DNA of 64,000 nt, taken from assembly GCA_052061695.1 (NCBI GenBank), contig JBPZEY010000006.1, one strand, 5' to 3'. The position numbers and the translations under genes are program-made. Positions 17,384 through 26,965 of this stretch are shown piece after piece. Source of the stretch: Alkalicoccus luteus. Its GTDB lineage: Bacteria; Bacillota; Bacilli; Bacillales; Salisediminibacteriaceae. How positions within the stretch are numbered: the stretch's first letter is position 1; the number at the start of each line of letters is the position of its first letter. The notes under the pieces were generated by a model. It saw only the letters and a program-made list of their open reading frames with translations, was not told the origin of the DNA and did not search any database.

Positions 17384-18487
17384 TTGGCAGACAACACAGG
17401 GATCAGAGTAGTTGTCGGAATGTCGGGCGGCGTTGACTCCTCGGTTACGGCCCACCTTCTGAAAGAAGAGGGCTATGATGTCGTTGGCATTTTCATGAAA
17501 AATTGGGACGACAGTGATGACAGCGGATTTTGTTCCGCTACGGAAGATTACGAGGACGTGGCAGCGGTAGCCGATCAGCTCGGAATACCGTATTATACCG
17601 TGAACTTTGAGAAGGAATACTGGGATAACGTTTTTACGTATTTCCTGGACGAGTATAAAGCAGGCCGAACGCCAAATCCGGACGTGATGTGCAATAAAGA
17701 AATTAAATTTAAAGCGTTTCTGGATCATGCAATGGCTCTCGGAGCAGACTACGTTGCGACCGGCCACTATGCGCGTAAGACAGTGGAAAACGGGGAAGTG
17801 AAGCTTCTTAAAGGAGTAGACACGAATAAAGATCAAACCTATTTCCTCAACGCGCTGAGCCAGGAGCAGCTGAGCAGAGTGATGTTCCCGCTCGGACATC
17901 TTCCAAAGCCGGAAGTCCGCGAGATCGCGAGCAGCGCAGGGCTTGCGACTGCAGCTAAAAAAGACAGCACCGGCATCTGTTTCATTGGAGAGCGCAACTT
18001 CAAAGAGTTTTTGATGCAGTTTCTGCCGGCTAAAAGCGGAAAGATGGAAACGCCGGATGGAGAAGAAAAAGGGACTCATGAAGGACTCATGTATTATACG
18101 CTCGGACAGCGACAGGGACTCGGGATCGGCGGTGCAGGTGAACCATGGTTTGTCGTCGATAAAGATTTAGACCGCAATGTGCTGATTGTCGGTCAGGGCT
18201 ATCATCACCCTCTGCTTTATTCCGAAGGTTTACAAGCAGCACACGTGAACTGGATTTCCGGAGCTGCACCGGCAGCGGAATTCAGCTGTACGGCTAAATT
18301 CCGCTACCGGCAGGAGGACAAGCCGGTCACCGTCACCGTGAACGCAGATGGATCAGCGGATGTGACATTTGAGGAGCCGGAACGAGCAGTGACACCAGGC
18401 CAGTATGTCGTTTTCTACAACGGGGACGTCTGCCTTGGCGGGGGTACGATCGATCAGGTGTATAAAGCAGCTGCACTGTCTTCCTGA
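17384..18487 (+). CDS. mnmA: tRNA-specific 2-thiouridylase MnmA
   Basis: MnmA thiolates U34 of tRNA-Lys, Glu and Gln using ATP and sulfur from a desulfurase. The 367-residue protein has the PP-loop GMSGGVDSSV, the catalytic cysteine in NPDVMCNKEIKF and the second in STGICFIGERNF, plus the C-terminal beta-barrel. I chose TTG at 17384: aaaggaggtg ends 6 nt upstream. The ATG at 17348 would add 12 residues with no ribosome binding site. It directly follows the cysteine desulfurase. Confidence 0.95.
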   Translation: MADNTGIRVVVGMSGGVDSSVTAHLLKEEGYDVVGIFMKNWDDSDDSGFCSATEDYEDVAAVADQLGIPYYTVNFEKEYWDNVFTYFLDEYKAGRTPNPDVMCNKEIKFKAFLDHAMALGADYVATGHYARKTVENGEVKLLKGVDTNKDQTYFLNALSQEQLSRVMFPLGHLPKPEVREIASSAGLATAAKKDSTGICFIGERNFKEFLMQFLPAKSGKMETPDGEEKGTHEGLMYYTLGQRQGLGIGGAGEPWFVVDKDLDRNVLIVGQGYHHPLLYSEGLQAAHVNWISGAAPAAEFSCTAKFRYRQEDKPVTVTVNADGSADVTFEEPERAVTPGQYVVFYNGDVCLGGGTIDQVYKAAALSS

Positions 18488-18500
18488 CGGCGCAGGACCA

Positions 18501-18530
18501 GGTTCATGGCATGAGTCATGAACCTTTCTC
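18501..18530 (+). terminator. Possible weak terminator after mnmA
   Basis: GGTTCATG (18501-18508) pairs with CATGAACC (18517-18524), followed by TTTCTC. The short T-run suggests partial termination. Confidence 0.5.
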
Positions 18531-18612
18531 CCTTTAACAGGTGCAGTTGAAAACAGCAGCATCTGATTGCGGCACATTTGGAATGAGTGAGGACAGAAAG
18601 GCAGGTATTGGT

Positions 18613-19275
18613 ATGGACAAAAACGCACAAGCTGTTCAGGAGATGCAGGATGGAAATATTGAAGAGGCAGCAAAGCTTCTGAATGAAGCGATTGAAGAAA
18701 ATCCGGAAGATGACACGGCGTTTATTAACTTTGGTAATTTGCTCGCAGCGGTGAATGAAGAAGAGCGGGCAGCGATTTTCTATGAAAAGGCGATTGAACT
18801 GAACAACCAAGCAGGCACGGCTTATTACGGACTTGGAAACTTATATTACAACCAGGATAAGTTTCAGGATGCGATTCTTGTTTATCAGCAGGCTGTTCAA
18901 GCGGGATTGGAGCAGTCAGACGTTTATTACATGCTCGGAATGAGTCAATTTCAGGCAGGAGAAGCACGAAGAGCGCTTGCTCCGCTCTCAAGAGCGTGTG
19001 AACTGAGTCCGGCAGATGCAGAGGCCCGCTTTCAATATGGTCTGGCTTTGGCTCAGACAGAACAAGTAGAGCTGGCTGTTCCGGAATTCGAAGCTGTGCT
19101 TGAACTGGAACCGGAGCACGCCGATGCGTTGTTTAATCTGGGCGTCACATGGGCCTATCGTGGTGATGCAGAAAAAGCGCTGGAACAGTTTGAGAAGGCG
19201 CTGGAAATTCAGCCGGAGCACGCGCTGGCAGAGAACGGCCGGAAGCAGATGCTGAAAATACTCGGCAACGAATAG
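18613..19275 (+). CDS. yrrB: Tetratricopeptide repeat protein (YrrB-like)
   Basis: A 220-residue protein made of about six tandem TPR units, recognisable by repeats such as AFINFGNLLAAVNEEERAAI, AYYGLGNLYYNQDKFQDAIL and ALFNLGVTWAYRGDAEKALE. TPRs form protein-protein interaction surfaces; the B. subtilis homologue YrrB is at the same position, between mnmA and recD2, and its partner is unknown. The ATG at 18613 follows aaaggcagg; the upstream in-frame GTG at 18541 lies in the mnmA terminator region and is unlikely. Confidence 0.9.
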   Translation: MDKNAQAVQEMQDGNIEEAAKLLNEAIEENPEDDTAFINFGNLLAAVNEEERAAIFYEKAIELNNQAGTAYYGLGNLYYNQDKFQDAILVYQQAVQAGLEQSDVYYMLGMSQFQAGEARRALAPLSRACELSPADAEARFQYGLALAQTEQVELAVPEFEAVLELEPEHADALFNLGVTWAYRGDAEKALEQFEKALEIQPEHALAENGRKQMLKILGNE

Positions 19276-19284
19276 GGAGGTCCG

Positions 19285-21564
19285 ATGATGGAGGAAAAGG
19301 AGTTTGTGAAAGGAGAAATCTCTCACGTGATTTATCACCAGGAGGATTCTCTGTATACGGTCGCAAAACTAAAAATCATCCAGTCCTCCGAAGAACTGTC
19401 AGAGAAAGAAACGGTCGTCGTCGGACTGATGGCAAAACCGGACCGGGAAACGGTCTATACGTTTTCCGGTTTCATGAAAGAGCATCCCCGTTTCGGGAAG
19501 CAGTTTGCTTTTGATACATATAAGAAAGAAATGCCGGATACGCACAATGGACTGATGCTGTACTTTTCCAGCGACCGGTTTCCGGGGATCGGCAAGAAGA
19601 CAGCTTCTGCTATTGTCGAAGCGTTCGGGACGAAGGCGATATCCATCATTCTGGAGAAGCCGTCGAGACTGACTGAAATACCTAAACTCGACAGTGAAAA
19701 AGCCGATTTGATCTACAAGCAGCTTCAGGAGGATCAGGGAATAGAAGAAGTGCTGATGCGCCTGTATGAATATGGATTTGGACTGAAGCTGTCTGTCAAG
19801 ATTTATCAAACCTATCAGACGGATGCCCTGCGCATTATCGAAGAAAATCCGTATCAGATGGTGGGGGATGTAGAAGGTGTCGGCTTTATTAAGGCAGATC
19901 AGCTCGGACAAAAGCAGGGTGTAACCGGCGACCATCCGGACCGTCTTAAAGCAGCCGTGCTGTTCATTCTGTACGAACAGAGCCTGAACGAAGGCCACGT
20001 ATTCGTTCAACTCGAACAGGCGCTGGACGGTGCGCTGGAGCTGCTAACGCGAGGCAACGAGACTGTATCTCCTGAAAGTCTGGGGGATGTCACCGTAGAA
20101 TTGCATGAAGAAGAAAAGGTCGTACTCGAGGAAGCCGACGGCCGCTTGTATATTCCCTCGTTATATTATGCCGAACAGGGAATAGCCACGAACCTGAACA
20201 GGTTGATGCGTCAGGAGAAGCCGGAGGAATTTCCGGATGCTGAGCTTGATAAGGCGCTAGGAAAAGTGGAGGATACTTACAGCATTACCTACGCCCCGTC
20301 ACAAAAACTGGCAGTTGAAACGGCTGTCTCTGCATCGCTGATGATGCTAACCGGGGGTCCTGGTACAGGCAAAACCACTGTCATTAAAGGTGTTCTTGAA
20401 GTGTTTGCTGAGCTGCACGGGCTTTCGCTGAATCGGGATGATTATCGCGGAAAGAAAGAAGCATTCCCGTTTTTGCTTGCCGCCCCGACCGGGAGAGCTG
20501 CCAAGCGGATGACCGAATCAACCGGGCTGCAGGCTTCAACGATTCATCGCCTGCTCGGATATAAAGGCAGCGAAGAGGAAGGTTTTGACAAGGATGAGGA
20601 GAATCAGCTTGAAGGCAGGCTGTTAATTTTAGACGAGATGTCGATGGTCGACACGTGGCTTGCCAACCAGCTGTTTAAGGCTGTTCCTTCAGGCATGCAG
20701 GTGCTGATCGTAGGAGATGAAGACCAGCTTCCTTCTGTAGGGCCGGGCCAGGTGATGACAGATCTGCTTGCCTCTGAGCTGATCCCGGTCGTGAGGCTTA
20801 CAGATATTTACAGACAGTCTGAAGACTCGCATATTATTACGTTTTCACATGAGGTAAAAGCAGGGGTGCTGCCTGATGAGATCGATACGTCGAGCAGGGA
20901 CCTGCGCTTTTTCCCCTGCCGGACGGAATCGGTGGAGGATGCAGTGAAAAAAATTTGCAGCGGAGCAAAAGCAAAGGGGTACACTGCAAAGGATGTTCAG
21001 GTTCTGGCTCCGATGTATAAAGGCCCCGCTGGCATTACAAAGCTCAATACGATGCTGCAGGAGCTGTTTAATCCGAAGACCGGCAAAGTCCGTGAAGTAC
21101 AGTATGGCGACATCGTCTACCGGAAGGGGGATGTCGTGCTCCAGCTGGTCAACAATCCGGAAGAAAATGTGTTCAATGGTGACCGCGGCGAAATCGTAGC
21201 CATTTTGACAGAAAAAGAAACGACGGATAAAAAGATGCAGCTTGTTATTTCATTTGATGGAACCGAGGTCACATACGGCAGATCAGAGCTCTCGCAGATT
21301 ACCCATGCCTACTGCTGTTCGATTCATAAATCACAGGGCAGTGAATTTCCGATCGTCGTGATGCCGGTGGTCCGCAGCTACAGCAGAATGCTTCGCAGAA
21401 AGCTGATATACACAGGTATTACGAGAGCGAGAGAATTTTTGCTGCTGTGCGGGGAATGGGAGGCGCTGAACAGAGCGGTGCAGGCCGAGCAGGAGCTGCT
21501 TCGCTTTACATCGCTTCAAGAGCGGCTCGCTGAAGCCAAAAAAGAAAATTCGTTTGACAGCTGA
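19285..21564 (+). CDS. recD2: ATP-dependent 5'-3' DNA helicase RecD2 (YrrC)
   Basis: RecD2 is a RecBC-independent helicase of the RecD family, involved in repair and replication-fork maintenance. The 759-residue product has an N-terminal OB/helix-hairpin-helix region with FPGIGKKTASAIVEAFG and a VEGVGFIKADQLG repeat, Walker A GGPGTGKTT, Walker B LILDEMSMVD, and the C-terminal VHKSQGSEF-type motif (SIHKSQGSEFPIVV). It lies 9 nt after the TPR gene. ATGs at 19285 and 19288 are both possible; gggagg precedes. The alaS promoter overlaps its last codons. Confidence 0.95.
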   Translation: MMEEKEFVKGEISHVIYHQEDSLYTVAKLKIIQSSEELSEKETVVVGLMAKPDRETVYTFSGFMKEHPRFGKQFAFDTYKKEMPDTHNGLMLYFSSDRFPGIGKKTASAIVEAFGTKAISIILEKPSRLTEIPKLDSEKADLIYKQLQEDQGIEEVLMRLYEYGFGLKLSVKIYQTYQTDALRIIEENPYQMVGDVEGVGFIKADQLGQKQGVTGDHPDRLKAAVLFILYEQSLNEGHVFVQLEQALDGALELLTRGNETVSPESLGDVTVELHEEEKVVLEEADGRLYIPSLYYAEQGIATNLNRLMRQEKPEEFPDAELDKALGKVEDTYSITYAPSQKLAVETAVSASLMMLTGGPGTGKTTVIKGVLEVFAELHGLSLNRDDYRGKKEAFPFLLAAPTGRAAKRMTESTGLQASTIHRLLGYKGSEEEGFDKDEENQLEGRLLILDEMSMVDTWLANQLFKAVPSGMQVLIVGDEDQLPSVGPGQVMTDLLASELIPVVRLTDIYRQSEDSHIITFSHEVKAGVLPDEIDTSSRDLRFFPCRTESVEDAVKKICSGAKAKGYTAKDVQVLAPMYKGPAGITKLNTMLQELFNPKTGKVREVQYGDIVYRKGDVVLQLVNNPEENVFNGDRGEIVAILTEKETTDKKMQLVISFDGTEVTYGRSELSQITHAYCCSIHKSQGSEFPIVVMPVVRSYSRMLRRKLIYTGITRAREFLLLCGEWEALNRAVQAEQELLRFTSLQERLAEAKKENSFDS

Positions 21565-21583
21565 TAGAAAGTATCTCTATAAT
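21554..21583 (+). promoter_or_regulatory. Promoter of alaS
   Basis: TTGACA (21554-21559), 18 nt, TATAAT (21578-21583): a consensus promoter beginning inside the last codons of recD2. Confidence 0.88.
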
Positions 21584-21604
21584 ATGTATCGGATATAAAC
21601 TAAG

Positions 21605-21824
21605 ACGATGAAGGAGAATGCTGCAGCAGCCCTCTGCCAGAGAAGGACTTCCATGGCTGGAAGAAGTCTTCAGAGAAGCGCTGCAGCTGCTGCTCCCGAG
21701 TGCAGGATAAACCCTGCCGGCACGTGCCCGTTACGCACTTTTAAGCGACAGACATACGTCTGTAACAAGGGTGGTACCGCGAGCATCTCGTCCCTGGCAA
21801 GAAGCCGGGAGACGGGATTTTTTT
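21605..21824 (+). promoter_or_regulatory. T-box leader of alaS
   Basis: The T-box sequence AGGGTGGTACCGCG is at 21768-21781, followed by a terminator hairpin (21785-21818) and a T-run. Upstream, Stem I can form from GCAGCAGC (21619-21626) with GCTGCTGC near 21686-21693. The tip region has the AGAGAAG-type sequence. Ala codons (GCT, GCA, GCG) are abundant in the specifier region (about 21677-21695), but I could not fix which triplet is read. Uncharged tRNA-Ala should allow readthrough into alaS. Confidence 0.93.
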
Positions 21825-21851
21825 ATGCAAACTGCGAGGAGGAGATGAACG

Positions 21852-24482
21852 ATGAAACAATTGACATCTGCACAGGTCAGACAAATGTATCTCGATTTCT
21901 TTAAAGAAAAACAGCACGCAGTGGAGCCGAGTGCTTCGCTCGTTCCGCATGAGGACCCGTCTCTGCTCTGGATCAACAGCGGGGTCGCCACGTTAAAAAA
22001 ATACTTCGATGGTCGAGTGATTCCTGATAACCCGCGTATCGTTAATGCACAAAAATCAATCCGTACAAATGATATTGAAAATGTCGGGAAAACAGCAAGG
22101 CATCACACATTTTTCGAAATGCTCGGCAATTTCTCGATCGGCGAATATTTCAAAAAAGAAGCGATTCATTGGGCATGGGAATTTCTGACCGACGAAAAAT
22201 GGATCGGATTTGATCCGGAAAAGCTTGCCGTGACGATTTATCCGGAGGATGACGAGGCATTTCAGATCTGGCACGAAGAGGTCGGTCTTCCAGAAGAGCG
22301 CATTATCAGACTCGAGGAAAATTTCTGGGACATCGGGGAAGGCCCGTGCGGACCAAATACTGAGATTTTCTACGACCGAGGACCTGCGTACGGCGATGAT
22401 CCAACTGATCCGGAAATGTTCCCAGGCGGAGAAAATGAACGTCACTTGGAGATTTGGAACCTGGTGTTTTCCCAGTTTAACCATAACAGCGACGGAAGCT
22501 ACACGCCGCTTCCAAAGAAAAATATTGATACCGGCATGGGACTGGAGCGGATGGTCTCTGTCATTCAGGACGCTAAAACGAATTTCGACACAGACCTGTT
22601 TGTTCCGATCATTCGTGAGACGGCCTCCATTTCCGGTAAAGAATACGGCCGTGACAGCGAAATGGATACAGCATTTAAAGTAGTGGCTGACCATATCCGT
22701 ACCGTAACGTTTGCAGTCGGAGACGGAGCACTCCCATCTAATGAAGGCCGTGGATATGTCCTGAGAAGGTTACTGCGCCGCGCAGTCCGGTATGCGAAAA
22801 CGCTCGGTATTAACGAACCGTTTATGTACCGCCTTGTTCCGGTCGTTGGTGAAATAATGAAAGATTTCTATCCGGAAGTCCTGCAAAAGTCCGAGTTCAT
22901 TCAAAAGGTCGTCAAAAACGAAGAGGAGCGTTTTCACGAAACGCTTCATGAAGGGCTGACAATGCTGCAGCAGATGATCGCCGATGCTAAAGTTTCCGGC
23001 AGCGAAACGCTGGATGGACCAGGCATGTTTAAGCTTTATGATACGTACGGGTTCCCAGTTGATTTAACCGAGGAGTACGCAGAAGAGGCAGGATTAAAAG
23101 CAGATCGGGATGGGTTCGAGATTGAAATGGCGAAACAGCGGGATCGCGCCCGTGCAGCTCGGCAGGACTCTGGTTCCATGCAGCAGCAGGATGAAGTGCT
23201 CGGTGCTATTACAGAGCCATCCGTCTTTACGGGGTATCATGCTTTATCAGCTGATACGACTGTTACTGCCATTGTGAAAGATGGGGCACGCACGGATATG
23301 GCCGGAGAAGGAGACCGTATTCATCTGATGCTTTCAGAAACACCTTTTTATGCGGAGAGCGGTGGACAGACTGCAGATACCGGCCTGATTAAAAGCAGCC
23401 GCGGAGAATTGGAAATTACGGATGTTCAAAAGGCGCCAAACGGCCAGCATCTGCACGAAGCGACAGTCCTTTCCGGTACTGTCTCAACTGGAGCAGAAGT
23501 GACTGCTGAGGTGGAAGGAAAACGTCGGCGAGACATCATTAAAAATCATTCTGCCACCCACTTGATGCATCAGGCACTAAAGGATGTATTAGGGGAGCAC
23601 GTCAATCAGGCTGGATCATTAGTGGAGCCAGGCAGACTGCGATTCGACTTTTCCCACTTTGGACCTGTCAGCACAGAGGAAAAAGAGAAAATAGAAGCAA
23701 TCGTCAACGAGAAAATCTGGAACGGGATTTCGGTTGAGATTTTTGAAACGAGTCTGGAGCAGGCGAAAGAGATGGGCGCTATGGCGTTATTTGGCGAGAA
23801 ATATTCCAGCAGCGTACGCGTCGTGCAAATGGAAAACTACAGCCTGGAGCTTTGCGGGGGCTGCCACGTAGCCTCCACTGCCGAGATCGGACTGTTCAAA
23901 ATCGTCTCGGAAGGAGGTATCGGCGCCGGCATCAGACGAATAGAAGCAGTCACTGGCCAAAAAGCTTATGAATATATGAAAGAACGGGAGAATGTGCTTC
24001 TGCAGACAGCAGCTTCGCTGAAAACAAGTGCCGAAGAAGTTCCGCAGCGCGTATCGATGCTTCAGCAGCAGCTGCGTGATGCAGAAAAGGAAAACGAATC
24101 TCTTACGTCCCGAATCAGCCGGATCGAAGCGACAGCTATTCTAGATCGAGTTGAGCATGTGAACGGCGTTCCGGTTCTGGCAGAGCAGGTTCAAGCGCCG
24201 GATATGAATGCGCTGAGAAGCCTTGCTGATTCATTGAAAGAGAAGATGGACTCCGGGATTTTAGTACTCGGTGCATCGCATGGCGGAAAAGTCAGCTTTG
24301 TCGCAGCTGTATCTCCTGATCTTGTACAGGAAGGCTATCATGCTGGAAAGCTCATCAAGGAAGTCGCGGCTGTCTGCGGCGGAGGCGGCGGAGGCCGGCC
24401 TGACATGGCACAGGCTGGAGCGAAAGACGCTTCAAAAATTCCGGAAGCACTGAATAAAGTGTCAGAAATTGTGACAGCATAG
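21852..24482 (+). CDS. alaS: Alanine--tRNA ligase
   Basis: Charges tRNA-Ala and edits Ser and Gly mischarging. The 876-residue protein has the class II catalytic core at the N-terminus (RTNDIENVGKTARHHTFFEM), the editing-domain zinc motif HSATHLMH near residues 566-573 with the matching CGGCH near 674-678, and the C-terminal domain ending in GGGGGGRPDMAQAG. It is controlled by the T-box leader upstream. The ATG at 21852 follows gaggagg. The full length and all motifs are present. Confidence 0.97.
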   Translation: MKQLTSAQVRQMYLDFFKEKQHAVEPSASLVPHEDPSLLWINSGVATLKKYFDGRVIPDNPRIVNAQKSIRTNDIENVGKTARHHTFFEMLGNFSIGEYFKKEAIHWAWEFLTDEKWIGFDPEKLAVTIYPEDDEAFQIWHEEVGLPEERIIRLEENFWDIGEGPCGPNTEIFYDRGPAYGDDPTDPEMFPGGENERHLEIWNLVFSQFNHNSDGSYTPLPKKNIDTGMGLERMVSVIQDAKTNFDTDLFVPIIRETASISGKEYGRDSEMDTAFKVVADHIRTVTFAVGDGALPSNEGRGYVLRRLLRRAVRYAKTLGINEPFMYRLVPVVGEIMKDFYPEVLQKSEFIQKVVKNEEERFHETLHEGLTMLQQMIADAKVSGSETLDGPGMFKLYDTYGFPVDLTEEYAEEAGLKADRDGFEIEMAKQRDRARAARQDSGSMQQQDEVLGAITEPSVFTGYHALSADTTVTAIVKDGARTDMAGEGDRIHLMLSETPFYAESGGQTADTGLIKSSRGELEITDVQKAPNGQHLHEATVLSGTVSTGAEVTAEVEGKRRRDIIKNHSATHLMHQALKDVLGEHVNQAGSLVEPGRLRFDFSHFGPVSTEEKEKIEAIVNEKIWNGISVEIFETSLEQAKEMGAMALFGEKYSSSVRVVQMENYSLELCGGCHVASTAEIGLFKIVSEGGIGAGIRRIEAVTGQKAYEYMKERENVLLQTAASLKTSAEEVPQRVSMLQQQLRDAEKENESLTSRISRIEATAILDRVEHVNGVPVLAEQVQAPDMNALRSLADSLKEKMDSGILVLGASHGGKVSFVAAVSPDLVQEGYHAGKLIKEVAAVCGGGGGGRPDMAQAGAKDASKIPEALNKVSEIVTA

Positions 24483-24611
24483 AGGAGAAGCATGTACTTC
24501 TCTTGCAATTCGTACTAGAATAGAATCAAAGCCGGCATGCCCGCTTCTTATAAGCTGCGGGCTGACCCGGGCATGGAAAACAATCCGGCACGATAGAAAG
24601 GCGGGAAAGCA

Positions 24612-24878
24612 ATGAGTTCCATGGACAAAACAATGAAATTCAACTTTAATGACGATTCAATGGACAGACAGGTCCGCGAAGTGCTCGAGAGCGTATACGG
24701 ATCATTGGAGGAGAAAGGGTATAATCCGATCAATCAAATTGTCGGCTACCTTCTGTCCGGCGATCCTGCATACATTCCGCGCCACAACGATGCACGTAGT
24801 ATGATTCGCAGGCTGGAACGGGATGAAATGATTGAAGCCCTCGTCCGGTCATACTTGAAGGATGGACAAAACAAATGA
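24612..24878 (+). CDS. ireB: IreB family regulatory phosphoprotein (UPF0297)
   Basis: An 88-residue protein with the conserved segments MKFNFNDDSMDRQVREVL and GYNPINQIVGYLLSGDPAYI. In Enterococcus faecalis, IreB is phosphorylated by the Ser/Thr kinase IreK and lowers cephalosporin resistance. The ireB-ruvX-yrzB-mltG arrangement is conserved across Firmicutes. It overlaps ruvX by 4 nt. The ATG follows aaaggcggg. Confidence 0.94.
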   Translation: MSSMDKTMKFNFNDDSMDRQVREVLESVYGSLEEKGYNPINQIVGYLLSGDPAYIPRHNDARSMIRRLERDEMIEALVRSYLKDGQNK

Positions 24879-25285
24879 GAACAGCAGGTCTGGATGTCGG
24901 CACGAAAACGATCGGCGTCGCTGTAAGCGATGCCTTCGGCTGGACCGCCCAGGGTGTGAAAACAGTCCGTCGAACAGAGGAAGAGGCCGATTTACGTGAG
25001 CTGAAACAGCTTTTCAACGAGCACGACGTTTCAACGGTCGTTGTCGGGCTTCCGAAAAACATGAACGGAACCCTCGGTCCCAGTGCCGAACTCTGCATGG
25101 CGTTTGCAGAGAAGGTGAGAAGGGAATTAGAGTTACCCGTAGAGATGTGGGATGAACGTCTGTCGACTTCCGCAGCGGAAAAGATGCTGGTCGGTGCAGA
25201 CGTCAGCCGCAAGAAACGGAAAAAAGTAATCGATAAAATGGCTGCTGTGATGATTTTACAAAATTATCTCGACAGCAGACCGTAA
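24875..25285 (+). CDS. ruvX: RuvX/YqgF family putative Holliday junction resolvase
   Basis: A 136-residue RNase H-fold nuclease of the YqgF family, linked to 16S rRNA 5'-end processing and possibly to Holliday junction cleavage. It opens with GLDVGTKTIGVAVSD (catalytic Asp), contains VVGLPKNMNGTLG and the conserved WDERLSTSAAE segment near 93-103. ATGA overlap with ireB shows translational coupling. Confidence 0.94.
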   Translation: MRTAGLDVGTKTIGVAVSDAFGWTAQGVKTVRRTEEEADLRELKQLFNEHDVSTVVVGLPKNMNGTLGPSAELCMAFAEKVRRELELPVEMWDERLSTSAAEKMLVGADVSRKKRKKVIDKMAAVMILQNYLDSRP

Positions 25286-25301
25286 AGGAGCGATTGAGAC
25301 G

Positions 25302-25619
25302 ATGGCAGATTCCGATCTGAAAATCAGAAAGCCTGCTGAGGATGATAACCGGATCATTATTCCGGATCAGGAAACAGGCGACGAGCACCTATTTGAAAAG
25401 GTGCTGGAATTCGATAACCCGCAGACAGGTCACTCTTATGTGCTGATTGCACCGGAGGGAACCGGAGAATCAGACGAAGACGAAGTAGAGGTGCACGCCT
25501 TCCGTTATGAGGATACTGGAGGCGAAGATCTCTCTCTCTTCCCAATTGAAACGGAAGAGGAATGGGATATGGTCCAGGAAGTATTCAATACGATCCAAGA
25601 TCTGGACGAGGATCAGTAA
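25302..25619 (+). CDS. yrzB: DUF1292 family protein YrzB
   Basis: A 105-residue very acidic protein with the DUF1292 pattern (ETGDEHLFEKVLEFD, HSYVLIAPEG, VHAFRYEDTG). Its function is unknown; the family always sits beside ruvX in Firmicutes. It lies 16 nt after ruvX in the same operon. A long-armed hairpin (AGCAGCCTGC at 25626-25635 with GCAGGCTGCT at 25661-25670) follows, without a T-run. Confidence 0.92.
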   Translation: MADSDLKIRKPAEDDNRIIIPDQETGDEHLFEKVLEFDNPQTGHSYVLIAPEGTGESDEDEVEVHAFRYEDTGGEDLSLFPIETEEEWDMVQEVFNTIQDLDEDQ

Positions 25620-25766
25620 AATATAAGCAGCCTGCAGGATAAAGCAGGGCGGTTCCGGAAGCAGGCTGCTTCAGGGGGGCCGCTCTGTTTTGTGTGACAG
25701 CTGTCCAGCGCAGTTTTGTCGGTGGACATGTATTCGTGTTCACCGGGCTGGGAGGGAGAGAATGGG

Positions 25767-26894
25767 ATGACAGAATTATCAAAAGAAGAAAAAAAGCAGC
25801 AGCGCCGTGAACAGCATCAGAAGCTGCTGCAGGAGAGACGAAAGGAAGCAGGACTCGTCCGAAAAATTGTCTTTTCACTGCTTGTACTTATGATTCTTGT
25901 TGCAGCCGCGGTCGCGTTCGGATCGTATCAATACGTAATGGCTTCTCTCGGCCCGGTGGATGAGGAAGAACCAGAACAAGTTGAGGTGGAAATTCCAATT
26001 GGCTCCGGTACAGATACGATAGCAGGAGTTCTGGAAGAGAATGGAGTTATATCCAGTTCAACGATGTTCCGGTATTATGTACGATTCCAGAATGAGAGCG
26101 GCTTTCAGGCAGGGACGTATCAGCTCTCCACCGCTATGAGCGTAGATGACATCATAGAAGAGCTGAAGGAAGGCTCCGTTCAGGAAGAATATGCACTTTC
26201 CTTTACTATTCCGGAAGGGTTCTGGGCGGAAGAAATTTTTGCACGTGCAGCTGATGAATCTGGCTTGGAGGTAGAAGAACTCATCGGCACGGCCCGTGAT
26301 GAAGACTATTTGAATGAACTGATTGAGCAGTATGACATGCTGACAGAAGAAATACTGGATGAGGATCTGCGTGAACCTCTTGAAGGCTACCTCTTCCCGG
26401 CGCGCTACGATTTCCTGGAGGAAACCCCGCAGCCAGAGGAGATTATTGAGACAATGCTGGACCGGATGCAAGCGGAATTGAACGCAGCCTTGACAGGGGA
26501 GAGTGACTATACAATTCATGAGCTGCTTACGGCGGCCTCCATTATTGAGGGTGAGGCGCAGAATGATGAAGAGCGGCCGATGATTTCCGGAGTGATTGAA
26601 AACCGGATGCGCGTGCCAATGCCGCTGCAGATGGATCCTACTGTATCCTATGCGCACGGGGAAAGACTCTCACGTACGTTTAACGAAGATACCGAAATTG
26701 AATCACCTTATAACACGTACAATCAAACCGGTCTGCCTGCAGGACCGATCAACAATCCGGGAGTAGCTTCCATTCAGGCTGTCGAAAACCCGGAGGAACA
26801 CAGCTATCTCTACTTTTATCACTCCCCAGAGGGAAATATTTATTTCAACGAAACGTATGAGCAGCACCAGCAGACGGTGGGGCAATATCAGTAG
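25767..26894 (+). CDS. mltG: Endolytic peptidoglycan transglycosylase MltG
   Basis: MltG cleaves nascent glycan strands at the membrane and sets glycan chain length. The 375-residue protein has a basic cytoplasmic N-terminus, one membrane segment (about 36-57), a LysM-like domain, and the YceG catalytic domain with the glutamate in AASIIEGEAQNDEERP and a C-terminal YNTYNQTGLPAGPINNPG signature. The ATG at 25767 follows ggaggga; an upstream in-frame GTG lies in a region with no site. It ends the ireB-ruvX-yrzB-mltG cluster. Confidence 0.94.
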   Translation: MTELSKEEKKQQRREQHQKLLQERRKEAGLVRKIVFSLLVLMILVAAAVAFGSYQYVMASLGPVDEEEPEQVEVEIPIGSGTDTIAGVLEENGVISSSTMFRYYVRFQNESGFQAGTYQLSTAMSVDDIIEELKEGSVQEEYALSFTIPEGFWAEEIFARAADESGLEVEELIGTARDEDYLNELIEQYDMLTEEILDEDLREPLEGYLFPARYDFLEETPQPEEIIETMLDRMQAELNAALTGESDYTIHELLTAASIIEGEAQNDEERPMISGVIENRMRVPMPLQMDPTVSYAHGERLSRTFNEDTEIESPYNTYNQTGLPAGPINNPGVASIQAVENPEEHSYLYFYHSPEGNIYFNETYEQHQQTVGQYQ

Positions 26895-26903
26895 GAAGTT
26901 GTT

Positions 26904-26932
26904 TTGACACTCGAAAAACCCCGTGATAAAAT
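26904..26932 (+). promoter_or_regulatory. Promoter of trmR
   Basis: TTGACA (26904-26909), 17 nt, TAAAAT (26927-26932), 34 nt before the start codon. Confidence 0.85.
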
Positions 26933-26965
26933 AATCCGGGCTGTTAACGAAGGAGTTTTTTACAG